Assembly (NCBI RefSeq): GCF_019236475.1
Contig: NZ_JAFAIX010000001.1
Span: forward strand, 1 to 64,000
DNA from: Chitinophaga sp.
GTDB taxonomy: Bacteria; Bacteroidota; Bacteroidia; Chitinophagales; Chitinophagaceae
Length of the DNA: 64,000 nt
Direction of reading: 5' to 3'
Each line of letters begins with the position of its first letter. The stretch's first letter is position 1. This document shows, piece after piece, positions 37,288 through 46,017 of this stretch. The notes beneath the pieces were generated by a model that was not told where the DNA came from, did not search any database, and was given only the letters and a program-made list of their open reading frames with translations. The position numbers and the translations under genes were made by a program.

Positions 37288-38616
37288 ATGTTAAATCAAC
37301 TACCAACGGGAATCCAACGTAACCACAGCGTTTCTCTCAAACGCAGCGTAGCATTGCCGTTAGTATATCTGGCTGAAAAACTTACTGTGAAAAATTGGAT
37401 GAAACTAGTACCCGTATTCGTTGTCTTGCTGCTTTCTCTGAACGCCATGGCGCAGGAACCGGAGTTAAAATCTACTGTATCTCCTACCATTAAGACCCAG
37501 GATACTACTATCCGGCACATTATTGAGGAATTACAGCGTATTACAGACAGCGACAAACAGAACTCAAATTATATTCAGGCCCTCCTCCAGGGTAAAGAAT
37601 TGGATAATATCAGTAAATATGAACTGATTAAATCCAATATCATCAATGCCAGCGAAACTTATTACCTGCTGAACAAAAAGATCATTGACCTGAAATCACG
37701 TACCACCACCAACAATCTGGACGTGTTCATCACGTCCCTGAACAACCCGGAAAGTAAGGCCCTTGGCTTCTCGCTGAGCGACCGTATCGTGGATCTGGTG
37801 GAAAAAATCATTCTGAAAAACAAATCGGAAAAAGGGGATAAAAACAGTAAAATCGTAGAATCCACCAAATCTATCATCAACAGTCCCATTTTCCAGAGCT
37901 TTACCAGTCTGACGCCGCCCCTGGCCATCGCCAACTCGGTAATGAACTTCCTGCACAGCGTGAGCGTGAATAACAAACAGATTAACCAGAAATCCTTACA
38001 GGACTTCGAAAAAGAACTGAATAAATACGTAGTGTACTATACTGCTCTCAATGATGCTAACCAGAAGTTCGAATATGGACTGAACTTCAATAAGGATCAA
38101 TTGGGCCTCCTCCAGGAAAATCTGTTCGATCACCTGTCATTCACCGCTACCAGCCTGAAATTCCCTCCTCCTCAGAAAGGAAATCAGTCGCTGAGCGCTA
38201 CCATGAATGATTACTTCTTCGACTTCAAAAAAGAAAAAGTGATCGACTTCTTCAATCAGTTGGAAAATAAATATACCGGCAAAAACAAACGTATCGACTA
38301 CGAATCCCTGCTGAGAGAAAATCCAAACCTGAAAGAAGTAAACAACCAATTGGAAGACCTGGTTCTACAAACAAAACGTTTCGAAAACCTGTACAATGAG
38401 TACTTCACCCTGCTGGATTCTTATTATAGCAAAGTAAACAACGGGCTGAAAATCGCACAGGACAATGGTCTTGCTGAAAAGAGCGTCATCGATAACAAAC
38501 AAGCAGAATTCAGATCACTGAAAACAGAAGCCGTACAAGAAATCCAGGCCTCTATCAATATCAGGGAACTGTATCAAAACACCGAAAAAATTAAATACCG
38601 CTACAGAATATTCTAA
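37288..38616 (+). CDS. Secreted helical protein of unknown function
   Basis: The product (442 aa) carries a hydrophobic export signal at residues 38-56 (MKLVPVFVVLLLSLNAMAQ). The ATG used has 37 residues in front of it; an ATG at 37399 would start directly at the signal and may be the true start. The mature part is mostly predicted helical and charged, with long heptad-like stretches around residues 60-130 and 340-430 (LEDLVLQTKRFENLYNEYFT), and has no cysteine. No domain was recognised. It is flanked by a strong upstream box and a downstream terminator, so it is a single-gene unit. A structural role in the envelope is possible but unproven. Confidence 0.75.
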   Translation: MLNQLPTGIQRNHSVSLKRSVALPLVYLAEKLTVKNWMKLVPVFVVLLLSLNAMAQEPELKSTVSPTIKTQDTTIRHIIEELQRITDSDKQNSNYIQALLQGKELDNISKYELIKSNIINASETYYLLNKKIIDLKSRTTTNNLDVFITSLNNPESKALGFSLSDRIVDLVEKIILKNKSEKGDKNSKIVESTKSIINSPIFQSFTSLTPPLAIANSVMNFLHSVSVNNKQINQKSLQDFEKELNKYVVYYTALNDANQKFEYGLNFNKDQLGLLQENLFDHLSFTATSLKFPPPQKGNQSLSATMNDYFFDFKKEKVIDFFNQLENKYTGKNKRIDYESLLRENPNLKEVNNQLEDLVLQTKRFENLYNEYFTLLDSYYSKVNNGLKIAQDNGLAEKSVIDNKQAEFRSLKTEAVQEIQASINIRELYQNTEKIKYRYRIF

Positions 38617-38638
38617 GCGGAGTCCCAACTATATAGGC

Positions 38639-38687
38639 ATTGGGGATTTGAGGATTAAAACATCCTCAAATCCCCAATTTCTTTTTC
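38639..38687 (+). terminator. Terminator after the 37288 gene
   Basis: ATTGGGGATTTGAGGAT (38639-38655) pairs perfectly with ATCCTCAAATCCCCAAT (38662-38678), followed by TTTCTTTTT. Confidence 0.85.
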
Positions 38688-38734
38688 AGGTTATATAGAT
38701 TTTATCAATAACTTTACATCCTCAAAGCAAGGAA

Positions 38735-39679
38735 ATGACGACTGTACAACTGGAGTATATTGTTGCGGTAGACACCTACAGAAGTTTTGTAGTAGCAGCA
38801 GAAAAGTGTTTTGTAACACAACCAACGCTGAGCATGCAGATCCAAAAACTGGAGGATGAGCTGGGGATCAAGCTGTTTGACCGCAGTAAATTGCCAGTAG
38901 TACCAACAGAAATCGGATCCGCTGTCATAGCACAAGCACGGATCATCCTGAAAGAAAATGCCCGTATTCGGGAAATCATAGCAGACCAGAAAAAAGAAGT
39001 CCAAGGCAATCTGAAAGTAGGTATTATCCCCACACTAGCGCCTTATCTACTGCCACGCATCCTTACCGGCTTCATGAAAAAATACCCAAAGGTAAAGCTG
39101 GAAATATGGGAATATCCTACCGAACAAATCATGCAGCAACTGAAACAAGAACTGCTGGATTGCGGACTGCTGGCCACTCCCCTGCATAATCCCCACCTGG
39201 AAGAACATCCCCTCTTTTACGAATCATTTGTAGTATATACTTCCAAAAACCACGAACTCTATGAGAAAAAGGTCATCCGCCCGGAAGATCTCGATGTGAA
39301 GGAAGTATGGCTACTCAATGAAGGACATTGCATGCGCAACCAGGTCCTCAATATCTGTAAAGACAAGTTCACCATGGGGGAATACAAAAACCTGGAATAT
39401 AATACCGGCAGCGTGGAAACACTGAAACGCATGGTAGACCTCAACGATGGTTATACCATTTTGCCAGAACTCTCCCTCCAGGATTTATCTCCGAAACAAC
39501 TGAATATGGTGCGCTATTTTAAGACGCCAGAACCAGTTCGTGAGATCAGCCTTGTGACACATAGGCATTTCATCAAACAAGCCTTAATTGAGGCCTTTAA
39601 ATCCGAAATTCTGGCGCATATCTCTGATAAGATGAAAGCACAGAAGAATAAGAAAGTAGTGGAGATTATCAACGATTAA
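38735..39679 (+). CDS. oxyR: OxyR peroxide-sensing LysR-type regulator
   Basis: This is a hydrogen-peroxide-responsive activator (314 aa). The N-terminal winged helix (residues 1-60, AAEKCFVTQPTLSMQIQKLE) binds DNA, and the effector domain covers about 90-300. The redox pair is present at exactly the E. coli numbering: Cys199 in NEGHCMRNQ and Cys208 in LNIC. The C-terminus has an additional basic helix (KMKAQKNKKVVEIIND). The ATG at 38735 follows TAACTTTA at 38709-38716, a near match to the -7 box. No catalase or Dps gene lies next to it in this window. Confidence 0.9.
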   Translation: MTTVQLEYIVAVDTYRSFVVAAEKCFVTQPTLSMQIQKLEDELGIKLFDRSKLPVVPTEIGSAVIAQARIILKENARIREIIADQKKEVQGNLKVGIIPTLAPYLLPRILTGFMKKYPKVKLEIWEYPTEQIMQQLKQELLDCGLLATPLHNPHLEEHPLFYESFVVYTSKNHELYEKKVIRPEDLDVKEVWLLNEGHCMRNQVLNICKDKFTMGEYKNLEYNTGSVETLKRMVDLNDGYTILPELSLQDLSPKQLNMVRYFKTPEPVREISLVTHRHFIKQALIEAFKSEILAHISDKMKAQKNKKVVEIIND

Positions 39680-39702
39680 TAAAAGCGATCTAAATACTCC
39701 TT

Positions 39703-39727
39703 GTCCTGCCTGCTGGGCAGGCAGGAC
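39703..39727. repeat. REP-like palindrome after oxyR
   Basis: GTCCTGCCTGC (39703-39713) pairs with GCAGGCAGGAC (39717-39727) around TGG. Another member of the CTGCC/GGGCAG family, two bases before a long GACGTC-core hairpin. Confidence 0.75.
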
Positions 39728-39729
39728 GA

Positions 39730-39774
39730 AAAAAACCGGAAGGTGACGTCGTAGACGTCACCTTCCGGTTTTTT
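39730..39774. terminator. Long perfect hairpin with GACGTC core
   Basis: A 21-bp perfect stem (39730-39750 with 39754-39774) with triloop GTA and the centre GACGTC-GTA-GACGTC. The arms end in A6 and T6, so it can act as a terminator for both oxyR and the convergent M48 gene. Confidence 0.85.
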
Positions 39775-39802
39775 GATATAGCTTCTTCTATATACGCAAT
39801 AA

Positions 39803-40615
39803 TTATTTTTTTACTGCTGGTTTATAGTATTGCATGGCCTCAGGCATCAACTGCTGCAACTGCGCCACACGACGTTCGTCGCTAGGGTGAGTAGAAAGGA
39901 ACTCAGGTGGCTTGCTAGAGCTAGCACTCATTTGCGCCATACGCTGCCAAAATGGAATAGCCTCTTGTGGATTGTATCCGGCCATTGCCATGAAAATCAC
40001 ACCCATGTGATCCGCTTCCAGCTCGTTCTGACGGGAAAATGCCAGTATACCAACATTACCACCCACACCCACTGCTTGGTTAAACAGATTCACCGCAGTA
40101 GGATTTTTACCCAATGCCAATGAACCAGCTACCTGGATACCTTGGGCTACCATCTGCTGACTCATACGCTCATTACCATGACGAGCAATCGCATGCGCAA
40201 TTTCGTGCCCCATTACACAGGCCAGCGCGGTCTCATTTTGTGTTACTGGCAAGAGTCCTGTGTATACTACCACTTTACCACCTGGCATACACCAAGCATT
40301 CACTTCTTTACTATCTACCAGGTTAAACTCCCATTTATAATTTGCAATAGAAGCACCCTGACCTTTCTGGTTCATGTATTGGGTAACAGAATTGGCTATG
40401 CGCTGTCCTACTCTTTTCACCATATCAGCATCTTTGCTGGTGGTTTGAGCAACTACTTTATTGGAAGTCAGAAATGTCTGATATTCCTGTAATGCCATGG
40501 ATTCCATGGTACTCTCTGGAAGGAGCAACAATTGTTTCCTTTCAGTAATGGGAACGTTCCCACATCCGTAAAGGAATGCGGCTGCGACAGTAAAGGCGAA
40601 TGCGATCTTTTTCAT
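39803..40615 (-). CDS. M48 family zinc metallopeptidase, lipoprotein
   Basis: This is a periplasmic zinc protease (270 aa), BepA/LoiP-like, probably in envelope protein quality control. It has a lipobox (AAFLYGCGN), the zinc motif HEIAHAIARH and the third ligand region RQNELEADHMGV. The C-terminal STHPSDERRVAQLQ is a family hallmark. The ATG at 40615 gives MKKIAFAF, whereas a longer reading adds 22 residues that would block the signal peptide. TAGGTTTG at 40653-40646 (minus) is a perfect -7 box and also lies inside that longer reading. Confidence 0.93.
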   Translation of the reverse strand: MKKIAFAFTVAAAFLYGCGNVPITERKQLLLLPESTMESMALQEYQTFLTSNKVVAQTTSKDADMVKRVGQRIANSVTQYMNQKGQGASIANYKWEFNLVDSKEVNAWCMPGGKVVVYTGLLPVTQNETALACVMGHEIAHAIARHGNERMSQQMVAQGIQVAGSLALGKNPTAVNLFNQAVGVGGNVGILAFSRQNELEADHMGVIFMAMAGYNPQEAIPFWQRMAQMSASSSKPPEFLSTHPSDERRVAQLQQLMPEAMQYYKPAVKK

Positions 40616-40645
40616 GGGTTTATTCAATTTTTGCGATAAGCGATG

Positions 40646-40653
40646 CAAACCTA
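40646..40653 (-). promoter_or_regulatory. -7 box TAGGTTTG of the M48 gene
   Basis: Full TAnnTTTG match on the minus strand about 30 bases before the ATG at 40615. It supports the shorter start. No clear -33 element. Confidence 0.5.
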
Positions 40654-40687
40654 AGAAATATTTATCTTTTGTGATATGCATAAAAAC

Positions 40688-40727
40688 AAAAGAGCCTATT
40701 GCAACATCCGTTCCAATAAGCTCTTTT
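40688..40727. terminator. Terminator after plsY
   Basis: AAAAGAGCCTATTG (40688-40701) pairs with CAATAAGCTCTTTT (40714-40727) with one mismatch. On the minus strand it ends plsY transcription in a T run before the M48 promoter. Confidence 0.75.
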
Positions 40728-40744
40728 AATATTATTTAAGAAGA

Positions 40745-41386
40745 TTAATGTTTCTCTTTGCGGTTCTTGAACAAAGGTACTTTGCTCTCATTTCCTTTCA
40801 GCAAACGACCAATATTCTTCTGATGCGTAAGTACTACCATCAACGCTACAGCAATAGCAAATATGCGGTAATACAATTCCGGTTCATTGAAGATATACAG
40901 TATCAGTACAGGGAATGCAATACTAGCAATGATAGAGCTTAATGATACATATCTTGTCAGAAAAAGAATCATCAGAAATACGCCTACACAGCACAGTGCT
41001 ACCACCGGTTGAATTGCCAGTACCAAACCGAAAAGAGTAGCAATACCCTTACCACCACGGAAACTAGCCCAGATAGGAAATATATGGCCCAGTACAGCCG
41101 CCAGACCCAAACCAATCTGGAAGTTTACCAACTGCGTGAGATGATCGGAATTTTGATAATAAGGAGCCAAATAAGCTAACCTCACTGCCAGTACACCTTT
41201 GAGCATGTCTACAATCATCACGAATGTACCAGCCTTAGGACCCAACACCCTGAAAGTATTAGTGGCGCCAGCATTTCCGCTGCCGTACTCCCGGATGTCC
41301 ATCCCAAATACACCTCTACTTACCCATACAGCCGTAGGTACAGATCCTATCAGATAAGCGCAAAAAAGCAATAAAAATTCTGTCAT
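40745..41386 (-). CDS. plsY: Acyl-phosphate:glycerol-3-phosphate acyltransferase
   Basis: This is a five-helix inner-membrane enzyme (213 aa) that acylates glycerol-3-phosphate to start phospholipid synthesis. The conserved blocks LIGSVPTAVW, REYGSGNAGATNTFRVLG and the glycine-rich FRGGKGIATLFG are all visible. The ATG at 41386 is preferred to the adjacent GTG. It stands between prmA and an M48 gene and has its own terminator. Confidence 0.96.
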   Translation of the reverse strand: MTEFLLLFCAYLIGSVPTAVWVSRGVFGMDIREYGSGNAGATNTFRVLGPKAGTFVMIVDMLKGVLAVRLAYLAPYYQNSDHLTQLVNFQIGLGLAAVLGHIFPIWASFRGGKGIATLFGLVLAIQPVVALCCVGVFLMILFLTRYVSLSSIIASIAFPVLILYIFNEPELYYRIFAIAVALMVVLTHQKNIGRLLKGNESKVPLFKNRKEKH

Positions 41387-41508
41387 CACAATAAGTTAGG
41401 TAATGCTAAGATAACGAATATTGTGTTAAAATTAAGCGAATATTAGGAAAGTTTATAACACAAAAGTTGGAAATTCAATAACTTTCATATGTGTTTTTCG
41501 CATAATTT

Positions 41509-42327
41509 CTATTGCACGATAAACTGCAGTGCCAGCCAGTTGTCTTTCTCAATTTTGCGCTGCAATTCAAATCCATGAGGAGTGGCTGCGGCCAGAATTT
41601 GTGTCTCGTCAGATGGCATGATACCACTTAGCAAAAGTATACCGCCAGGGGATAAAAGCCGGCGCATATCTGCCATAAAGTGCAACAGTATATTACAATT
41701 GATATTCGCTAGCAATATATCATATTTTTGGGAAATATCGCTCAAATTATCCGCCTGCCACACTTTTACCTTAGTGGTATGGTTCGCTTCTAGGTTCTCA
41801 AGGGTGTTATTCACCGCCCACTCGTCATAATCAATCGCATCCACTACTGCCGCTCCCATCATCTCCGCCAGAATCGCCAATATACCAGTACCTGTTCCAA
41901 AATCAAATACCCGACGCCCTTCAAAGGATAAATCCTTCATCAATCGAATCATGGAAGAGGTTGTAGCATGATGCCCCGTTCCAAACGCCATTTTAGGGGT
42001 AATCTCTATGTCGTACTGCGGCTGCGGCACAAATGGCGCATGAAAGTTCGCACGAATACCGCAAAAATTATCTACCAATACCGGCTGAAAATTACTCTCC
42101 CATACTGCATTCCAGTTCTGCTGTTGGATCAATTCCTGCGTATAGGTAATACCGTTAGTTCCCAGTAACTCTTCCAACACGCTTGCATCAAAATCTCCCT
42201 CCGGAATAAACGCTACCAGTGCCGTTTCCTGCTCCTCAAACCCCTCATAACCAACAGCCGATAACTGCGCGATCAGCAACTCCGCGACCTCGCCCGTTGC
42301 CTGTATTGTAATTGCGATGTGTGACAT
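41509..42327 (-). CDS. prmA: Ribosomal protein L11 methyltransferase
   Basis: This enzyme trimethylates ribosomal protein L11 (272 aa). The N-terminal substrate-recognition domain covers about residues 1-80. The SAM site is RVFDFGTGTGILAILAEMMG, and DILLANINCNILLHFM is motif IV. PKMAFGTGHHATT is diagnostic for PrmA. The ATG at 42327 gives MSHIAITIQ; a TTG three codons upstream was rejected. The -7 box ends seven bases before the ATG, implying a nearly leaderless mRNA. Confidence 0.93.
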   Translation of the reverse strand: MSHIAITIQATGEVAELLIAQLSAVGYEGFEEQETALVAFIPEGDFDASVLEELLGTNGITYTQELIQQQNWNAVWESNFQPVLVDNFCGIRANFHAPFVPQPQYDIEITPKMAFGTGHHATTSSMIRLMKDLSFEGRRVFDFGTGTGILAILAEMMGAAVVDAIDYDEWAVNNTLENLEANHTTKVKVWQADNLSDISQKYDILLANINCNILLHFMADMRRLLSPGGILLLSGIMPSDETQILAAATPHGFELQRKIEKDNWLALQFIVQ

Positions 42328-42333
42328 AAGCGG

Positions 42334-42341
42334 CAAAGATA
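42334..42341 (-). promoter_or_regulatory. -7 box TATCTTTG of prmA
   Basis: A perfect TAnnTTTG match whose last base is six nucleotides from the ATG at 42327. Transcription usually begins about five to seven bases downstream of this box, so the leader would be close to zero length. Confidence 0.55.
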
Positions 42342-42378
42342 ACTGAATCCCCGCTATTATATGCGTCAGATGAAGTTG

Positions 42379-42408
42379 TTGAAAAAAATTGAAATAATAT
42401 TATATTTG
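42379..42408 (+). promoter_or_regulatory. Promoter of the 42432 gene
   Basis: TTG (42379-42381) and TATATTTG (42401-42408) are separated by 19 bases, a complete match to the Bacteroidota housekeeping promoter. The start codon is 24 bases downstream. Confidence 0.75.
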
Positions 42409-42431
42409 ATTTTTATAATATCTATATACCT

Positions 42432-43028
42432 ATGAAAACACTACTCATGCTGTTGTCTGCCATGACAATCTCCTGTGCAGCTATGGCACAAACCACTGTT
42501 ATCAAGGTTCCCCCTCCGGAAGAACCCATGACCGATTCTATTATCTATGATGGGGAAAACGTCACCATCATCATCAACCGGGTATTCCTAATGGATTTTA
42601 TGAAAACAATGGATACTTCCCTCCCACGCCAACAGTACAATGGGAAGGCTTTTAACCACGTGTCTTTCAAAAACTTCACGAAAGCAGAAATGGCCGCTCA
42701 CTTTCAGAAAGCCTACTGCTACCTGGCAGATACCACCCATAAAGACTTAAACTTTAGCGCTACAAAAATGTACATGCAATGGGCGGAAGATGAAGGAATT
42801 CTCTTACCATACCTGGAATGTATCATACCAGACCTACTCAACCAGGCCAAACTGAAAGTGATTGAGAAATTTGTAAAACCTCAATTACCAGTTACCAGTT
42901 ACAAAATGATTATGGAAGCGGTGCCAGGGGCTGATTTCAGAGCATTCCGACTAAACAACGGTAAACAGATTTTCAGAGAAAGTACTTATGCAGTGGAACA
43001 AAAACTCTCTCCACTATATTCCAGATAA
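42432..43028 (+). CDS. Secreted protein of unknown function
   Basis: The product (198 aa) has a signal peptide (LLMLLSAMTISCAAMAQ) and a mature domain of about 178 residues with helices near residues 85-130 (NFTKAEMAAHFQKAYCYLAD) and 135-160. Two cysteines (YCYLAD, LECIIPD) could form a disulfide. I recognise no family. It has its own strong promoter and terminator, so it is expressed as a single gene. Confidence 0.75.
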   Translation: MKTLLMLLSAMTISCAAMAQTTVIKVPPPEEPMTDSIIYDGENVTIIINRVFLMDFMKTMDTSLPRQQYNGKAFNHVSFKNFTKAEMAAHFQKAYCYLADTTHKDLNFSATKMYMQWAEDEGILLPYLECIIPDLLNQAKLKVIEKFVKPQLPVTSYKMIMEAVPGADFRAFRLNNGKQIFRESTYAVEQKLSPLYSR

Positions 43029-43052
43029 TTATTCCGAGAAATATATAAAAAC

Positions 43053-43083
43053 AAAAGCCCGTCGCGCAATGCGACGGGCTTTT
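43053..43083. terminator. Bidirectional terminator
   Basis: AAAAGCCCGTCGC (43053-43065) pairs with GCGACGGGCTTTT (43071-43083) around GCAAT. It separates the convergent 42432 gene and pnp. Confidence 0.9.
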
Positions 43084-43103
43084 TATATAGCAGTTATTTC
43101 AGA

Positions 43104-45449
43104 TTATTGTTCATCGAAATAAGGCTCCTGAGGTTTCTCAGGTTGGTTGCGATCTTCGCGAGGACCACGATCTTCACGAGGGCCACGGTCTTCACGCGGA
43201 CCACGATCACGGAAATCACGTCTGTCGCCACCGCCGTTTCTTCTGTCGTCACGAGGACCACGTCTGTCACCACGATCACCACCACGGTCACCTCTGTCGC
43301 CGCGCTCTTCACGCTCAGGACGTTCTACGTAACCTTCTGGTTTTGGCATCAGCACTTTACGGCTCAGTTTGAACTTACCTGTTTTAGGATCTGTACCAGT
43401 CAGTTTTACTTTCACGGTTTCACCTTCAGACAGTACGCCTTCCATAGTATCCAGACGTTTCCAAGATACTTCAGAAATGTGCAACAGTCCTTGTTTGCCA
43501 GGCATGAATTCTACGAATGCACCATAAGGCATGATAGATTTCACAACAGATTCATATACTTCACCTACTTCAGGAACAGCAACAATACCTTTAATCCATT
43601 TCAGCGCTTTTTCCAGACCTTCTTTCTGTGCAGAGAAGATACTTACTTCACCAGTTTCACCAACTTCTTCGATGTTGATGGTAGTACCAGTTTCACGCTG
43701 AATTTCTTGGATAATTTTACCACCTGGTCCAATCACAGCACCGATGAATTCACGATCGATGATGATTTTCTCCATACGTGGAGCATGTGGTTTAGGTTCA
43801 GGACGAGCAGCAGGAACCGCAGCATACATCGCATCGATGATGTGCAGACGTCCTTTGTTTGCTTGTGCCAGCGCCTGACGCATTACGTCCATGCTAAGAC
43901 CATCCACTTTGATATCCATTTGGATACCGCAGATACCATCGCGGGTACCAGTTACTTTGAAGTCCATATCACCCAAGTGATCTTCATCACCGAGGATATC
44001 GGTCAGTACTGCCCATTTGCCATCAGCAGCGCGGGAGATCAGACCCATTGCCACACCAGAAACGTGTTTAGGCAAAGGTACACCAGCGTCCATCAGTGCC
44101 AGGGAACCAGCACATACAGTAGCCATGGAAGAAGAACCGTTAGATTCTAGGATATCAGAAACAACCCTCACCGTGTAAGCGTATTCGCTACCTGGCATCA
44201 TCTGCTTCAGGGAACGCATCGCCAGGTTACCGTGACCCACCTCACGACGACCAGGGCCGCGCATAGGTTTCACTTCACCGGTAGAGAATGGAGGGAAGTT
44301 ATAGTGGAGAATAAATTTAACGTAGTTAGAAGTAGCTGCACTTTCGATCAGCAACTCATCTTCAGGAGTACCAAGGGTTACAGAAGTCAAAGACTGTGTT
44401 TCACCACGAGTAAACAGGGCAGAACCATGCGGAGAAGGCAGGATATCTATTTCCATTGCCAGCGGACGAACTTGCTCCAGTGAACGACCATCCAAACGGA
44501 TTTTTTCGTCCAGGATCATGTTACGAATCACTTCTTTCTCCAGATCATGGAAGTATTGACCTACCAGTGGCTGATCTTCTTCAGGTAATTCACCCAGAGA
44601 TTCTTTCAGCTCCTCTGCAATTTTCTTGAAAGCATCGCTGCGATCATGTTTTGCAGAAGCAGATTTTGCTACCTGGTAAATTTTATCTTTTGCGAAAGCA
44701 GCAATTTTTGCTTGCAGCTCTTCGTTAGTATGCGGTTTAGTGTATTCACGCTTGCCAGTCACACCTTTCAGTTGAGCCAGTTCTTGCTGTGCTTTCACTT
44801 GCACGCGGATAGCAGCATGCGCAGCTTCAATCGCCTGGATCAGGTCTTCTTCCTGACACTCCTTACTTTCACCTTCCACCATCATGATGTTCTTATCGGT
44901 AGCGCCGATAATGAAGTCCATGTCAGCTTTAGGGAGCTCGGAACGGTTAGGATTGATAACATATTTACCTTCTATACGGGCAACGCGAACTTCAGAAATA
45001 ATTTCCTGAATAGGTACGTCGGAAACAGCCAGTGCAGCAGATGCAGCCAAACAAGCCAGCGCATCCGGCATCACTTCAGGATCTGAAGACACCAGTGTTA
45101 CAAGTACCTGTACTTCGCAGAAGTAATCATCGGGGAACAGTGGGCGCAATGCACGGTCGATCAAGCGGGAGATCAGTACCTCGTAGTCTGACAGACGGCC
45201 TTCACGTTTGAAGAAAGAACCTGGGATACGGCCAGCAGATGCAAATTTTTCCTGGTAGTCAACAGTAAGCGGGAAGAATGACTGGCCTGGTTTTGGTTCT
45301 TTATTGGCAACAACTGTCGCCAGCAGAATGCAGTCACCCAGACGCACCGTAACCGCACCATCAGCCTGACGGGCTAATTTGCCGGTTTCGATAGTCACTA
45401 TACGACCGTCTCCTATATCGAACTTTACTGAAATAGGTGTCAGATTCAT
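43104..45449 (-). CDS. pnp: Polyribonucleotide nucleotidyltransferase (PNPase)
   Basis: This phosphorolytic 3'-5' exoribonuclease (781 aa) degrades mRNA. It has two RNase PH domains (about residues 5-140 and 320-540), a KH domain (IIDREFIGAVIGPGGKIIQE) and an S1 domain (ESVVKSIMPYGAFVEFMPGK). After S1 there is an unusual tail of about 70 residues rich in Arg, Asp and Gly, with three consecutive copies of RGPRED. The ATG at 45449 gives MNLTPISVKFDIGDG; a TTG ten codons upstream was rejected. It lies downstream of rpsO, the same neighbour pair as in E. coli. Confidence 0.96.
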   Translation of the reverse strand: MNLTPISVKFDIGDGRIVTIETGKLARQADGAVTVRLGDCILLATVVANKEPKPGQSFFPLTVDYQEKFASAGRIPGSFFKREGRLSDYEVLISRLIDRALRPLFPDDYFCEVQVLVTLVSSDPEVMPDALACLAASAALAVSDVPIQEIISEVRVARIEGKYVINPNRSELPKADMDFIIGATDKNIMMVEGESKECQEEDLIQAIEAAHAAIRVQVKAQQELAQLKGVTGKREYTKPHTNEELQAKIAAFAKDKIYQVAKSASAKHDRSDAFKKIAEELKESLGELPEEDQPLVGQYFHDLEKEVIRNMILDEKIRLDGRSLEQVRPLAMEIDILPSPHGSALFTRGETQSLTSVTLGTPEDELLIESAATSNYVKFILHYNFPPFSTGEVKPMRGPGRREVGHGNLAMRSLKQMMPGSEYAYTVRVVSDILESNGSSSMATVCAGSLALMDAGVPLPKHVSGVAMGLISRAADGKWAVLTDILGDEDHLGDMDFKVTGTRDGICGIQMDIKVDGLSMDVMRQALAQANKGRLHIIDAMYAAVPAARPEPKPHAPRMEKIIIDREFIGAVIGPGGKIIQEIQRETGTTINIEEVGETGEVSIFSAQKEGLEKALKWIKGIVAVPEVGEVYESVVKSIMPYGAFVEFMPGKQGLLHISEVSWKRLDTMEGVLSEGETVKVKLTGTDPKTGKFKLSRKVLMPKPEGYVERPEREERGDRGDRGGDRGDRRGPRDDRRNGGGDRRDFRDRGPREDRGPREDRGPREDRNQPEKPQEPYFDEQ

Positions 45450-45550
45450 AAAAAAGTGAGGATTAATAATTGAAAGCAATGTGCAACATGACGTTGTTCC
45501 TTTACAGACAATCAGTTAACGGAACAACAAAACATATACATACAAAAAAA

Positions 45551-45578
45551 CTATTCCCAACCAGAAAGTTGGGAATAG
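45551..45578 (-). terminator. Terminator between rpsO and pnp
   Basis: CTATTCCCAAC (45551-45561) pairs with GTTGGGAATAG (45568-45578). On the minus strand the second arm is followed by seven T residues. It should end most rpsO transcripts before pnp. Confidence 0.85.
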
Positions 45579-45597
45579 CACTATAATTAAGTCTTGG

Positions 45598-45870
45598 TTA
45601 TTTCCTGATACCTAACTTCTCAATCAGGGCACGGTAGCCGCTGAGGTTAGTTTTTGACAGGTAAGAAAGTAAACGCTTTCTCTGACCTACCATTTTCATC
45701 AGACCACGGTGAGTAGAGAAATCTTTTTTATTTGCTTTCAGGTGATTGGAAATGCTGTTGATACGCTCAGTCAGCAGTGCAATTTGTGCTTCCACGGAGC
45801 CTGTATTTTTCTCGCTTCCACCAAATTCCTTAAAAATATTGGCTTTCTTTTCAACAGTTAAGTAAGACAT
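45598..45870 (-). CDS. rpsO: 30S ribosomal protein S15
   Basis: This is a 16S rRNA-binding protein of the small subunit (90 aa; family length 89). GSVEAQIALLTERINSISNH, the DFSTHRGLMKMVGQRKRLL block and the C-terminal helix are all conserved. The ATG at 45870 gives MSYLTVEKKANIFKEFGG. A longer in-frame reading adds 49 low-complexity residues from the AT-rich leader and is not credible, since the promoter lies inside it. Confidence 0.97.
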   Translation of the reverse strand: MSYLTVEKKANIFKEFGGSEKNTGSVEAQIALLTERINSISNHLKANKKDFSTHRGLMKMVGQRKRLLSYLSKTNLSGYRALIEKLGIRK

Positions 45871-45921
45871 CTTGAATAATAATAAGTAATAATAATTTTT
45901 TTTGTCGCTATTTTTCCGGTG

Positions 45922-45952
45922 CAAAGGTAATTTAAAAAATACGAAATACCAA
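45922..45952 (-). promoter_or_regulatory. Promoter of rpsO
   Basis: On the minus strand TTG (45952-45950) is followed after 20 bases by TACCTTTG (45929-45922), then GCACC. This is a full match to the Bacteroidota consensus. The leader is about 45 bases and A/T-rich. Confidence 0.8.
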
Positions 45953-46017
45953 TTTACCAGGGAATATATAATTATTTCAGAACTATTTATATGCATAAAT
46001 AACTCTGATTCAATCAT

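Noticed and set aside
43107..44150. 347-codon open frame on the plus strand opposite pnp
   Set aside because: It is the mirror of pnp codon usage, full of Phe, Thr and Arg runs, with no domain. pnp itself is certain.
45871..46017. 49-residue N-terminal extension of S15
   Set aside because: It would be read from the promoter and AT-rich leader, and S15 of 90 residues matches the family length.
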